Positions 41,038 through 50,398 of a stretch of 64,000 nt of DNA are shown here, in pieces; the first letter of the stretch is position 1, and every line of letters begins with the position of its first letter. The notes below the pieces were generated by a model. It had not been told where the DNA came from. It saw nothing but the letters and a program-made list of their open reading frames with translations, and did not search any database. Source of the stretch: Tabrizicola sp. GTDB taxonomy: Bacteria; Pseudomonadota; Alphaproteobacteria; Rhodobacterales; Rhodobacteraceae. The position numbers were made by a program, and so were the translations under genes. The stretch covers positions 62,001 to 126,000 of the forward strand of contig NZ_JAUXZE010000039.1 in assembly GCF_030694085.1 (NCBI RefSeq), read 5' to 3'.

Positions 41038-43869
41038 ATGTCCCTAGCCCTGATCGCGGCGCTGCCCTTCCTTGGTGCGCTCCTTCCCGGCCTGATGATC
41101 CGTGCGGGACGCAATGCCTGCGCCGCGGCGACGGGGGCGGTGACGCTTCTGGCGCTCATCCTTCTGGCCCTGCAGGCCCCCGCCGTCCTGCGCGGCGAGA
41201 TCGTGCAGACCCGGATCGAATGGCTGCCCGCGCTTGGCCTGAACGCCAACTTCTTCCTTGACGGCCTGGGCCTGATGTTTGCGGGCCTCATCCTCGGGAT
41301 CGGCCTCCTGATCATCCTTTACGCCCGGTTCTACCTGGCGAAGTCCGACCCGATGGGGCAGTTCTTTACCTACCTGCTGCTGTTCCAGGGCGCGATGGTG
41401 GGGATCGTGCTGTCCGACAACATCCTGCTCCTTCTCGTCTTCTGGGAACTGACCTCGCTCTCGTCCTTCCTGCTCATCGGCTACTGGAAGCACCTCCCCG
41501 AAGGCCGCCAGGGCGCCCGGATGGCGCTGGCGGTGACGGGCGGCGGCGGCCTTGCGATGATCGCGGGGATGCTGATCCTGGGCAACATCGCCGGCAGCTA
41601 CGACCTGACGGTGATCCTGCAGAACAAGGAGGCGATCCAGGCATCGCCCCACTACCTGCCGGCCCTGATCCTTATCCTGCTTGGCGCCTTCACCAAGTCG
41701 GCGCAGTTCCCGTTCCACTTCTGGCTTCCGCACGCGATGGCCGCGCCAACACCCGTGTCGGCCTACCTGCACTCGGCCACGATGGTAAAGGCGGGGATAT
41801 TCCTGATGGCGCGGATGTGGCCGGTCCTGTCCGGCACTTTCGAGTGGTTCGTGATCGTTGCTTCGGCGGGCCTGATCACGATGGTCATGGCCGCCAAGAT
41901 CGCGCTCTTCAAGGACGACCTTAAGGCGCTTCTGGCCTTCTCCACGGTCAGCCACCTTGGCCTCATCACCATGCTTCTGGGCTTCGGCACGCCCGAGGCC
42001 GCGACGGTGGCGATCTTCCACATCCTGAACCACGCCGCCTTCAAGGCCGCGCTCTTCATGACCGCAGGCATCGTCGACCATGAGGCGCACACCCGCGACC
42101 TCAAACGCCTTGGCGGCCTCCGGCGGCTGATGCCGGTGACCTTCGCCATTGCTGCCATCGCCTCGCTGTCGATGGCGGGCATCCCGCCGCTGAACGGGTT
42201 CCTGTCGAAAGAGATGATGCTGGAAGAGGCCGCGCATGTCGCCTGGCCGAACGCCTGGCTTGTCGGCGTCCTGGCCACCATCGGCGCGCTCTTTTCGGTC
42301 GCCTACTCGTTCCGCTTCCTGGCGCATGGTTTCCTTGGCCCCGTGCGCGACGACTACCCGCACAAACCGCATGACCCTGGTTTCGGCCTCTGGGCCGCAC
42401 CGGCGCTGCTGGCGGTGCTGGTCGTGCTGGTCGGCCTCATGCCGAACACGATGATCGGCTGGCTTCTGAACCCGGCGGCCTCGGCGACCACCGGGCGCGG
42501 CATCTTCACCAACATCTACCACTGGCACGGTCTCCAGGCCGCCGCGCTCTGGATGTCGGTGGCGGCCATCGGCGGCGGCCTTGTCCTGCTGGGCGCCTAC
42601 CCCCGATTGCGTTCCCTCTGGGACGCCACGCCGCGGCCCGAGGCGAAGCGCATCTTCGACGGTCTCATCGAGCCCCTGGCCGACGCCGCGCGTCAGGTCA
42701 CCGACAGCCTGCACAACGGCCGCTTCAGCCGCAGCATGGTTGTTGCGGTTGTAGGGATCGGGGTCCTGGCGACGCTGGCCTTCCTGACCGCCACGCCGCA
42801 CGCCCCTGGAACGCGCCCGATTCTTCCGGTGGACCCGTTGGTCCTGTGCCTTTGGCTGGTCCTTGTCGTCGCAGCCTTTGCCGTGCCGTTCCTCCACCGC
42901 AACCGCCTTGTTGCGCTGCTTCTGACCGGCGTTGTCGGCCTGCTGATCGCCCCGATGTTCGCGATGTTCTCCGCGCCCGATCTGGCCCTGACCCAGCTGT
43001 CGGTCGAGGTTGTGACCCTTCTTCTCATGCTGCTCGCACTGAATTTCCTGCCGAAGGAGACTCCCGTCGAAAGCCGCCTGCCGCGGCGCCTGCGCGACGC
43101 CGCCGTCGCAGGGATGGCCGGGCTTGGCATCGGGGGTCTCGCCTATGCCATGATGACCCGACAGCCCGCCTTTGACCGGATCTCGGCCTTCCATTGGGCC
43201 CAGTCCAAGCCGGGTGCGGGGGGTACCAACGCCGTCAACACCATCATCGTCGACTTCCGTGGCTACGACACCTACGGCGAGATCATCGTGCTCGGCATTG
43301 CCGCCCTGGTGATCTATGCCCTGTCCGAGGCGCTTCTGCGCAACCCGGCCGTTACCGCACGCCTTGCCTCTCTGCCGAAAGAGCGGGAAGCCGGCGACCG
43401 CCACCCGATGATGCTGGTCGTCGCAACCCGCCTTCTTCTGCCGATGGCGATGATGGTTGGCGTCTACATCTACCTGCGCGGCCACAACATGCCCGGCGGC
43501 GGCTTCGTCTCGGGCCTGGTCTTCGCCATCGCCTATCTGATGCAGTACATGGCCTCCGGCTATGACTGGAGCCACGCCCGCCAGCGCTATGACCACCACG
43601 CGCTGATCGGCTGGGGCGTCCTGGTCGCCTCGCTGTCAGGGGTCGGCGCCTGGGCCTTCGGCTTGCCCTTCCTGACCTCTGGCTTCGAATACGTCCATCT
43701 CTGGCCGCTGGAGGAATTCGAACTGGCCACCGCCGCGATCTTCGACCTTGGCGTCTTCCTCTGCGTCCTCGGCGCGATCCTGCTGGCGCTGGCGTCGCTG
43801 TCGCGGTTGGCGCTGCGGACCGGCGAAGGCCCGAACACCACCGCCCATGACCTTGAGGAGACCCGCTGA
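41038..43869 (+). CDS. mrpA: Na+/H+ antiporter Mrp subunit A fused to subunit B
   Basis: A 943-residue membrane protein. Residues about 1-500 are the NuoL-like channel (HSATMVKAGIFLMARMWPVL and the preceding FHFWLPHAMAAPTPVS are the NADH-dehydrogenase-family block). The MbhD/E-like segment follows, and the last 150 or so residues are MrpB (YIYLRGHNMPGGGFVSGLVF). The A-B fusion (PhaAB type) is the group 2 arrangement found in Rhizobiales and Rhodobacterales. It exchanges cytoplasmic Na+ or K+ for H+ as part of a seven-subunit complex. The next gene starts in its stop. Confidence 0.93.
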   Translation: MSLALIAALPFLGALLPGLMIRAGRNACAAATGAVTLLALILLALQAPAVLRGEIVQTRIEWLPALGLNANFFLDGLGLMFAGLILGIGLLIILYARFYLAKSDPMGQFFTYLLLFQGAMVGIVLSDNILLLLVFWELTSLSSFLLIGYWKHLPEGRQGARMALAVTGGGGLAMIAGMLILGNIAGSYDLTVILQNKEAIQASPHYLPALILILLGAFTKSAQFPFHFWLPHAMAAPTPVSAYLHSATMVKAGIFLMARMWPVLSGTFEWFVIVASAGLITMVMAAKIALFKDDLKALLAFSTVSHLGLITMLLGFGTPEAATVAIFHILNHAAFKAALFMTAGIVDHEAHTRDLKRLGGLRRLMPVTFAIAAIASLSMAGIPPLNGFLSKEMMLEEAAHVAWPNAWLVGVLATIGALFSVAYSFRFLAHGFLGPVRDDYPHKPHDPGFGLWAAPALLAVLVVLVGLMPNTMIGWLLNPAASATTGRGIFTNIYHWHGLQAAALWMSVAAIGGGLVLLGAYPRLRSLWDATPRPEAKRIFDGLIEPLADAARQVTDSLHNGRFSRSMVVAVVGIGVLATLAFLTATPHAPGTRPILPVDPLVLCLWLVLVVAAFAVPFLHRNRLVALLLTGVVGLLIAPMFAMFSAPDLALTQLSVEVVTLLLMLLALNFLPKETPVESRLPRRLRDAAVAGMAGLGIGGLAYAMMTRQPAFDRISAFHWAQSKPGAGGTNAVNTIIVDFRGYDTYGEIIVLGIAALVIYALSEALLRNPAVTARLASLPKEREAGDRHPMMLVVATRLLLPMAMMVGVYIYLRGHNMPGGGFVSGLVFAIAYLMQYMASGYDWSHARQRYDHHALIGWGVLVASLSGVGAWAFGLPFLTSGFEYVHLWPLEEFELATAAIFDLGVFLCVLGAILLALASLSRLALRTGEGPNTTAHDLEETR

Positions 43870-44198
43870 TGGAAGCCCTCCTCGCCTCGGCCATCGGCCT
43901 TCTCGCCGCTGTTGGCATCTACCTGACACTGCGGCTGCGCACCTTCCCCGTGATCCTGGGGCTGACCTTTCTCAGCTATGCGGTGAACCTGTTCCTCTTT
44001 ACCGCCGGCAGGCTTGCCGTGAACGCCGCCCCGATCGTCGGCACCACCGACGCGCCCGCCGACCCCCTGCCTCAGGCCCTGGTCCTGACCGCCATCGTCA
44101 TCTCCTTCGGGATGACCGCCGTCATCATGATCATGGCCATCGGCGGGCATCTGCAGGCCGGCCACGACCGCATCGACCTGGACGAGGACAAGGCATGA
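43869..44198 (+). CDS. mrpC: Na+/H+ antiporter Mrp subunit C (NuoK-like)
   Basis: A 109-residue protein with three membrane segments, homologous to NuoK: TLRLRTFPVILGLTFLSYAV then DPLPQALVLTAIVISFGMTA. The conserved glutamate of many MrpC proteins in the first loop is not obvious here. TGATG overlap with mrpA and ATGA overlap with mrpD couple translation. Confidence 0.9.
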   Translation: MEALLASAIGLLAAVGIYLTLRLRTFPVILGLTFLSYAVNLFLFTAGRLAVNAAPIVGTTDAPADPLPQALVLTAIVISFGMTAVIMIMAIGGHLQAGHDRIDLDEDKA

Positions 44199-45697
44199 AC
44201 CACTGGATCATCGCCCCCGTCGTCCTTCCGGCCTTCGTCGCCGCTTTGATGGTGCTCACCCTGCGCGGCCATCTCGCACTGCAGCGCATCGCCAGCCTGG
44301 CCGCCATCATCGCCCTGAACGCCATCGCGGTCGCCCTGCTGTGGTCCGCGACCATGCACGGCCCCGAGGCCTATTTCCTGGGCGACTGGCCCGCCCCCTT
44401 CGGCATCAGCCTCGTCCTTGACCGGCTTTCCGCGATGATGGTCGCCCTGCTTGCCGTCCTCGCACTCATCACCACGCTTTACGCCATCGGCTCGGGCTGG
44501 GACGCGAAGGGCGCGCATTTCCATCCGCTTCTGCAATTCCTCCTTATGGGCGTGGGCGGAGCCTTCCTGACCGGCGACGCCTTCAACCTCTTCGTCTTCT
44601 TCGAGGTCCTGCTCATCGCCTCCTACGGCCTGATGATCCACGGAGGAGGCGACCGACGCACCCGCGCCGGCATCCAGTACATCGCCTTCAACCTGGTCGG
44701 GTCGTCGCTCTTCCTCTTTGCGCTCGCGCTGCTTTACGGGGTCGCCGGCACCCTCAACATGGCCGATCTTGCGGCCAAGCTGCCCGGCCTGCCCGCAGGC
44801 GACGCCGCCCTCCTGCGGGTCGCCGCGGTGATGCTGATCCTGGTCTTCGCGATCAAGGGGGCCCTTGTGCCGCTGCAATTCTGGCTTCCGGGCACCTATG
44901 CCAACGCGCCTGGGGTGGTCGCCGCCCTCTTCGCGATCATGACCAAGGTCGGGGCCTATGCCACGCTGCGCTTCGTCACCCTGGTCTTTCCGACCGACCT
45001 GCCCGCGACCGGGACACTGATCCCCGCGTTCCTGCTGCCCGCCGCTCTGGTGACCCTGGCAATTGGCGCCCTCGGCATCCTTGGAGCTACGACCCTGCCG
45101 CGTCTGGCTGCCTTTGCCGCCATCGCCTCGATGGGGACGGCCTTCCTCGCCATCGCGCACATGACCCCCAGGGGCACCAGCGCCGCGCTCTACTATATCC
45201 TGCACTCGACGCTTGCGACGGCCCTGATCTTTCTCGTCGCCGACCTTGTTTCGCGCCGTCGCGCGCATCTGCGGCTGGATGCCCCGGCCCCTGTGGCGCA
45301 GAACGGCCTGATCGCAGCACTCTACCTTGCCTCCGCCGTGGCCCTGGCCGGTATGCCGCCGCTGTCCGGCTTCATCGGCAAGCTGCTGATCCTTGACGCC
45401 TGGCGCGATCAGGCCTTCGCGATCTGGCCCGCGGTTCTTGTCTCGTCCTTCCTGATGCTGCTTGGCCTGTCCCGCGCAGGCTCGCTCCTGTTCTGGAAAC
45501 CGTCCGAATCCGAAGCGGTCGCGGACCCTGCTCCGCAAGAGCCGCTGGCCGTGACCGCCGCCTTCGCGCTTTTCGCTGCGCTCATCGCGCTGACACTGGC
45601 AGCGGGGCCGGTCACTGGCTGGCTTGACGGCACCGCCGCATCCCTGCATGACCCGGCCGCCTATATCGGCGCCAACCGTCTGGAGGTTGCGCCATGA
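44195..45697 (+). CDS. mrpD: Na+/H+ antiporter Mrp subunit D (NuoN/NuoM-like)
   Basis: A 500-residue antiporter-like subunit with about 14 helices. The lysine/glutamate proton path is represented by FEVLLIASYGLMIHGG and IKGALVPLQFWLPGTYANAP. It starts in the mrpC stop (44195) and overlaps mrpE by ATGA. Length is standard. Confidence 0.92.
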   Translation: MNHWIIAPVVLPAFVAALMVLTLRGHLALQRIASLAAIIALNAIAVALLWSATMHGPEAYFLGDWPAPFGISLVLDRLSAMMVALLAVLALITTLYAIGSGWDAKGAHFHPLLQFLLMGVGGAFLTGDAFNLFVFFEVLLIASYGLMIHGGGDRRTRAGIQYIAFNLVGSSLFLFALALLYGVAGTLNMADLAAKLPGLPAGDAALLRVAAVMLILVFAIKGALVPLQFWLPGTYANAPGVVAALFAIMTKVGAYATLRFVTLVFPTDLPATGTLIPAFLLPAALVTLAIGALGILGATTLPRLAAFAAIASMGTAFLAIAHMTPRGTSAALYYILHSTLATALIFLVADLVSRRRAHLRLDAPAPVAQNGLIAALYLASAVALAGMPPLSGFIGKLLILDAWRDQAFAIWPAVLVSSFLMLLGLSRAGSLLFWKPSESEAVADPAPQEPLAVTAAFALFAALIALTLAAGPVTGWLDGTAASLHDPAAYIGANRLEVAP

Positions 45698-46182
45698 GAC
45701 GCCTCTTCCCTCATCCCTACCTGTCGCTGACCCTGATCGTGATGTGGTTCCTCCTGGTGAACCAGTGGAAGCTTGGCAGCCTGGTGATGGCGATCATCCT
45801 CGCCACGATCATCCCGCTTGCAACCTCGGCCTGGTGGCCCGACCGGCCCCGGGTCAAGCGGCCCTTCGCGCTGGCCGCCTACGCGATCCTTGTTCTCTGG
45901 GATGTCATCGTCGCCAACTTCCAGGTCGCTCGCATCGTCCTTTTCATGCCCCGCGACCGGATCCGTTCGGCCTGGATCACCGTGCCGCTCGACCTCACCT
46001 CGCCCGAGGCGATCTCGCTTCTGGCCGGCACCATCACCATGACACCCGGGACGCTGACTTCGGACATGTCGGCCTGCGGCCGTGCGCTCCTAGTCCACGC
46101 GCTGCATGCACCCGACCCCGACGCCGTCCGCGACCAGATCAAGGCCCGCTACGAGGCCCGCCTGAAAAGGATTTTCGAATGA
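45694..46182 (+). CDS. mrpE: Na+/H+ antiporter Mrp subunit E
   Basis: A 162-residue MrpE with two N-terminal membrane segments and the conserved LAGTITMTPGTLTSDMS block near residues 109-126. It ends in a basic cytoplasmic tail. Overlaps mrpD and mrpF by four bases each. Confidence 0.9.
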   Translation: MRRLFPHPYLSLTLIVMWFLLVNQWKLGSLVMAIILATIIPLATSAWWPDRPRVKRPFALAAYAILVLWDVIVANFQVARIVLFMPRDRIRSAWITVPLDLTSPEAISLLAGTITMTPGTLTSDMSACGRALLVHALHAPDPDAVRDQIKARYEARLKRIFE

Positions 46183-46451
46183 TCCTGCCCTACGCCCTGC
46201 TGTTCTTCCTTGGCTGCCTGACCCTTGCCTTCGCGCTGAACCTCTGGCGGCTCTTCTCGGCGCCGACCCTCACCGACCGCGTGGTGGTGCTGGACACGAT
46301 GACCATAAATGCCATCGCTCTGGTCGTGCTTTACGGGATCTGGGCGGGCACCGGGCTTTATCTGGAGGTCGCCGTCCTTTTCGCCCTGACCAGCTTTGTC
46401 GGCACTGTGGCCTACTGCAAATTCCTTTTGCGCGGGAACATCATCGAATGA
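46179..46451 (+). CDS. mrpF: Na+/H+ antiporter Mrp subunit F
   Basis: A 90-residue subunit with three helices; RLFSAPTLTDRVVVLDTMT carries the conserved Asp pair of MrpF (RVVALDxLS-like). Coupled by ATGA overlaps to mrpE and mrpG. The frame extends upstream inside mrpE, but the start at 46179 fits the family. Confidence 0.9.
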   Translation: MILPYALLFFLGCLTLAFALNLWRLFSAPTLTDRVVVLDTMTINAIALVVLYGIWAGTGLYLEVAVLFALTSFVGTVAYCKFLLRGNIIE

Positions 46452-46822
46452 CGCCCGCTCTGGACATGGCCCTCGACCTCTTCCTTTCCTCGATCCTGGT
46501 CGGAGGCGGCATCTTCGCCCTGGTCGGCTCCTACGGGCTTTTGCGCCTGCCGCGCCCGATGCAGCGGCTGCATGCACCGACGAAGGCCACCACCATCGGC
46601 GTTGGCGCGGCGCTGCTGGTCTCGGCGCTGGATCTTCTCGGCCAGGGCCAGGTCAGCTGGCAGGAACTGCTCATCACGGTATTCCTCCTGCTGACAGCGC
46701 CAGTTTCGGCCCTGTTCCTTGCCAAGACCCTGATCCTGAGGGGCGAGGCCGATCCCGACATCCCCGACAGCGGCACCGGCAAGCCCTGGGCCACTCTCGC
46801 GCCCGAGCGTCACGATTCCTGA
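46448..46822 (+). CDS. mrpG: Na+/H+ antiporter Mrp subunit G
   Basis: A 124-residue subunit with three membrane helices and the conserved GSYGLLRLPRPMQRLHAPTK loop near residues 28-47. It is the last gene of the mrp operon. Its stop codon overlaps the first bases of an inverted repeat (46821-46846) that belongs to the deoC promoter region. Confidence 0.9.
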   Translation: MTPALDMALDLFLSSILVGGGIFALVGSYGLLRLPRPMQRLHAPTKATTIGVGAALLVSALDLLGQGQVSWQELLITVFLLLTAPVSALFLAKTLILRGEADPDIPDSGTGKPWATLAPERHDS

Positions 46823-46846
46823 TTTTTGACCATACGGTCAGAAATC
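46821..46846. promoter_or_regulatory. RutR-like operator upstream of deoC
   Basis: GATTTTTGACC-ATAC-GGTCAGAAATC: 11-base arms with one mismatch. Its centre TTGACCA-TA-CGGTCAG differs at two positions from the E. coli RutR consensus TTGACCAnnTGGTCAA. It is 69 bases before the deoC start and 0 bases past mrpG. A TetR-type regulator of nucleobase/nucleoside catabolism is therefore the favoured binder. Confidence 0.6.
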
Positions 46847-46914
46847 CGCAGCCCCGGCCCTTGCCCGACCGCGCCCCGCGTGGCATCGTCTGCGCGTCAC
46901 CCTGGGGAGGCCCG

Positions 46915-47904
46915 ATGAACACCCTGTCTCCGGCCCAAGCGGGCCTTCTGCCGCAGGTCACCCATGCCCGGAACCCCGGCATGGCGCTGGATCTGGACTG
47001 GGTCGCCTCGGTCCAGGCCAACACCTCGGCCATCGAACGCCGCGCCGCGACCCTGCCCGGTCGCCGTTCGGTGAAGAAGGACTACCAGGCCGCCTGGCTT
47101 CTCAAGGCGATCTCTCTCATCGACCTGACCACCCTGTCCGGTGACGACACCGCAGGCCGCGTCCAGCGCCTCTGCGCCAAGGCCCGCCAGCCCGTCGCGC
47201 CCTGGATGCTGGAGAAAATGGGAATGCAGGGCCTTACGGTGGGGGCCGTCTGCGTCTATCACGAGATGGTCGAACACGCCGTCCGGGCCCTTGAAGGCAC
47301 TTCGATCCCGGTAGCGGCCGTCTCAACAGGCTTCCCCGCAGGCCTATCGCCCTACAGGCTCCGCATCATGGAGATCGGCGAAAGCGTTCGCGCCGGGGCG
47401 AAGGAAATCGACATCGTCATCTCCCGCCGCCACGTCCTGACGCAGAACTGGCAGGCGCTTTACGACGAGATGCGCGACATGCGCGAAGCCTGCGGCGATG
47501 CCCACGTCAAGGCCATCCTCGCCACGGGCGAACTGGGAACCCTGCGCAACGTCGCCCGCGCTTCCCTCATCTGCATGATGGCCGGGGCCGATTTCATCAA
47601 GACCTCCACCGGCAAGGAAACGGTCAACGCCACCCTCCCCGTCTCCCTCACCATGATCCGCGCGATCCGCGACTACGAAGCGCGAACCGGCTTCAAGGTC
47701 GGCTACAAACCCGCAGGCGGCATCGCCAAGGCCAAGGACGCCCTCGTCTACCTTTCCCTGATGAAAGACGAACTCGGCCACCCCTGGCTGCAACCCGACC
47801 TCTTCCGCTTCGGCGCCTCGTCCCTCTTGGGAGACATCGAACGCCAGCTTGAACACCACCTGACCGGCCACTACTCCGCCACCAACCGCCACGCGATGGG
47901 CTGA
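46915..47904 (+). CDS. deoC: Deoxyribose-phosphate aldolase
   Basis: A 329-residue DeoC of the long type (E. coli enzyme about 259). The Schiff-base lysine lies in FIKTSTGK and the second active-site lysine in GYKPAGGIAK. It splits 2-deoxyribose 5-phosphate into glyceraldehyde 3-phosphate and acetaldehyde in deoxynucleoside catabolism. GGGGAGG precedes the ATG at 46915. The next gene encodes an aldehyde dehydrogenase that could remove the acetaldehyde. The N-terminal extra 50 or so residues have no recognisable domain. Confidence 0.92.
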   Translation: MNTLSPAQAGLLPQVTHARNPGMALDLDWVASVQANTSAIERRAATLPGRRSVKKDYQAAWLLKAISLIDLTTLSGDDTAGRVQRLCAKARQPVAPWMLEKMGMQGLTVGAVCVYHEMVEHAVRALEGTSIPVAAVSTGFPAGLSPYRLRIMEIGESVRAGAKEIDIVISRRHVLTQNWQALYDEMRDMREACGDAHVKAILATGELGTLRNVARASLICMMAGADFIKTSTGKETVNATLPVSLTMIRAIRDYEARTGFKVGYKPAGGIAKAKDALVYLSLMKDELGHPWLQPDLFRFGASSLLGDIERQLEHHLTGHYSATNRHAMG

Positions 47905-47917
47905 CGAACCCCATGCC

Positions 47918-47950
47918 ATTCATCTTTGCCCAAGTATCCCCGCCGGAGGC
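47918..47950. repeat. Short intergenic repeat of the 'ATCTTTGCCCAAGTATCC' type
   Basis: ATTCATCTTTGCCCAAGTAT, then CCCCGCCGGAGGC. From memory, near-identical strings (ATCTTTGCCnAAnTACTCCxGCCGGAGG) are very common between genes of Rhodobacterales. Only this copy was noticed in the window. It lies between deoC and the aldehyde dehydrogenase gene. Confidence 0.45.
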
Positions 47951-47995
47951 GCAGGCCAGCCAGAAGCCCGCCCCTGTGCAGCTGAGGACCCTGCC

Positions 47996-50335
47996 ATGAC
48001 CATCAAGGAAATCTTCGACAGCATGGCCTACGGCCCCGCCCCTGAATCCGCCGCCGAGGCACTCGCCTGGATCGCCAAGCACAACGGCACCTTCGGCCAT
48101 TACATCGACGGCCAATTCACCACGCCGGGTGAGACGTTCACCACAACGAACCCCGCCACCGGCAAACCCCTCGCTGAAGTCACCCAGGGCACCGCCGACG
48201 ACGTCACAAAAGCCGTCCAAGCCGCCCGCCGCGCCCACCCCAAATGGGCCGCCCTCCCCGCCCACAAACGCGCGCAAACCCTCTACGCCCTCGCGCGCCT
48301 CACTCAGAAACACGCCCGCCTCCTCGCCGTCCTGGAAACCCTCGACAACGGCAAACCGATCCGCGAATCCCGCGACATCGACATCCCCCTCGTCGCCCGC
48401 CACTTCTCCTACCACGCAGGCCTCGCCCAGCTCCTCCCCTCCGAACACCCCGACCTGACCGCCTTGGGCGTCTGCGGAGCGATCATCCCCTGGAACTTCC
48501 CCCTCCTGATGCTCGCCTGGAAGGTCGCCCCCGCCCTTGCCGCAGGCAACACCATCGTCCTCAAGCCCGCCGAATACACCCCCCTCACCGCCCTCCTCTT
48601 CGCCGACATCAGCCGCGAGGCTGGCCTCCCCAAAGGCGTCCTCAACATCGTCACCGGCGACGGCTCCACCGGGGCTGCCCTCGTGGACGCCCAAGTCGAC
48701 AAGATCGCCTTCACCGGCTCCACCTCGGTCGGCAAACGCATCCGGCAAGCCACCGCAGGCACCGGCAAGGCCCTCACGCTAGAGCTCGGCGGCAAATCCC
48801 CCTACATCGTCTTCGACGACGCCGACCTCGATAGCGCCATCGAAGGCCTCGTCGACGCGATCTGGTTCAACCAGGGCCAGGTCTGCTGCGCCGGCTCCCG
48901 CCTCCTCGTCCAGGAAGGCATCGCCCCCCGCTTCTACGCCAAGCTGAAGCACCGGATGGACGGCCTCCGGGTCGGAGACCCCCTCGACAAGGCCATCGAC
49001 ATCGGCGCCATCGTCGACCCGATCCAACTCGACACCATCACCCGACTCGTCCGCGAAAACCCCGAGGGCGACCACTACCAGGCCCCCTGCCCCCTCCCCG
49101 CCCACGGCTCCTTCTACCCCCCCACCCTCATCACCGGCCTCGGCACCGCCTCCCCGCTGATGCAAGAAGAAATCTTCGGCCCCGTCCTCGTCGCCATGAC
49201 CTTCCGCACGCCCGAAGAGGCCGTCCAACTCGCCAACAACACCAAATACGGCCTCGCCGCGACCGTCTGGACCGAGAACATCAACCTCGCCCTCGACATC
49301 GCCCCCAAGCTGAAAGCCGGAGTCGTCTGGGTCAACGCCACCAACCTCTTCGACGCCGCCGCAGGCTTCGGCGGCGTCCGCGAATCCGGCTTCGGCCGCG
49401 AAGGCGGATGGGAGGGCCTGATGGCCTACCTCAAACCCAGCCTCAAACCCGCCGCCCTCAAACCCGTCACCACCCCAGCAACCCCCACCGAGCCACAAGT
49501 CGACGCCCTCGACCGCACCGCCAAGATGTACATCGGCGGCAAGCAGGCCCGCCCCGACAGCGGCTACTCGCAACCGATCTGCAGCCCCAAAGGCAAACTC
49601 CTCGGCCACGTCGGCATCGGCAACCGCAAGGACATCCGCAACGCTGTCGAGGCCGCCCACGCCGCCAAATCCTGGGCCAAAACCACCGCCTACAACCGCG
49701 CCCAGATCCTCTACTTCATCGCCGAAAACCTCTCGGCCCGAGCCACCGAATTCGCCCAACGCCTGCAAGACCTTACCGGCAACCCCGGCCAGGCCGAGGT
49801 CGACGCCTCCATCCAGCGCCTCTTCACCTACGCCGCCTGGGCCGACAAATACGACGGGCACGCCAAATCCGTCCCCATCCGCGGCATCGCCCTTGCGATG
49901 AACGAACCCACCGGCGTGATCGGCGCGCTCTGCCCCGATGAGGCCCCCCTCCTCGGCCTAATCTCCCTCATGGCCCCCGCCATCGCGATGGGCAACACGG
50001 TGATCCTCGTCCCCGGCCAACTCCCCCTGTCGGCCACCGACTTCTACCAGATCCTCGACACCTCCGACGTCCCCGCCGGGGTCGTCAACATCGTCACCGG
50101 CCCCCCGCAAGACCTCGCCAAATCCCTCGCCGGCCACATGGACGTGGATGCCGTGTGGAGCTTCTCCTCCCACCCCCTCTCCGCCCTCATCGAGCGCGAG
50201 GCCGCAGCCAACCTCAAACGCACCTGGGTCAACCACGGCCGCGCGCGGAACTGGATGGGGGCAGAGGGCGAAGGCCGGACGTTCCTGTCCCAGGCGACCG
50301 AGATCAAGACGGTCTGGGTGCCGTATGGGGAGTGA
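47996..50335 (+). CDS. Double-length aldehyde dehydrogenase (second domain incomplete)
   Basis: A 779-residue protein. The first aldehyde dehydrogenase domain (about 1-480) is complete: IIPWNFPLL, Glu263 in LTLELGGKSP, Cys297 in NQGQVCCAG. The second (about 505-779) resembles the nucleotide-binding half only: ALCPDEAPLLGLISLMAPAI and VPAGVVNIVTGPPQ are there, but no catalytic Glu or Cys block follows. It probably oxidises the acetaldehyde released by DeoC, with the second domain structural. Rhodobacterales and Rhizobiales often pair a gene like this with deoC. Confidence 0.87.
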   Translation: MTIKEIFDSMAYGPAPESAAEALAWIAKHNGTFGHYIDGQFTTPGETFTTTNPATGKPLAEVTQGTADDVTKAVQAARRAHPKWAALPAHKRAQTLYALARLTQKHARLLAVLETLDNGKPIRESRDIDIPLVARHFSYHAGLAQLLPSEHPDLTALGVCGAIIPWNFPLLMLAWKVAPALAAGNTIVLKPAEYTPLTALLFADISREAGLPKGVLNIVTGDGSTGAALVDAQVDKIAFTGSTSVGKRIRQATAGTGKALTLELGGKSPYIVFDDADLDSAIEGLVDAIWFNQGQVCCAGSRLLVQEGIAPRFYAKLKHRMDGLRVGDPLDKAIDIGAIVDPIQLDTITRLVRENPEGDHYQAPCPLPAHGSFYPPTLITGLGTASPLMQEEIFGPVLVAMTFRTPEEAVQLANNTKYGLAATVWTENINLALDIAPKLKAGVVWVNATNLFDAAAGFGGVRESGFGREGGWEGLMAYLKPSLKPAALKPVTTPATPTEPQVDALDRTAKMYIGGKQARPDSGYSQPICSPKGKLLGHVGIGNRKDIRNAVEAAHAAKSWAKTTAYNRAQILYFIAENLSARATEFAQRLQDLTGNPGQAEVDASIQRLFTYAAWADKYDGHAKSVPIRGIALAMNEPTGVIGALCPDEAPLLGLISLMAPAIAMGNTVILVPGQLPLSATDFYQILDTSDVPAGVVNIVTGPPQDLAKSLAGHMDVDAVWSFSSHPLSALIEREAAANLKRTWVNHGRARNWMGAEGEGRTFLSQATEIKTVWVPYGE

Positions 50336-50398
50336 CGGCGGATACATCTTGCATTGATCGGCATGAAGTCCGGCTTCCAAGCGAACCACTTCATTGAA

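Noticed and set aside
46915..50335. Bacterial microcompartment for acetaldehyde
   Set aside because: deoC plus aldehyde dehydrogenase raised the idea, but no shell-protein or cofactor-recycling genes are adjacent.
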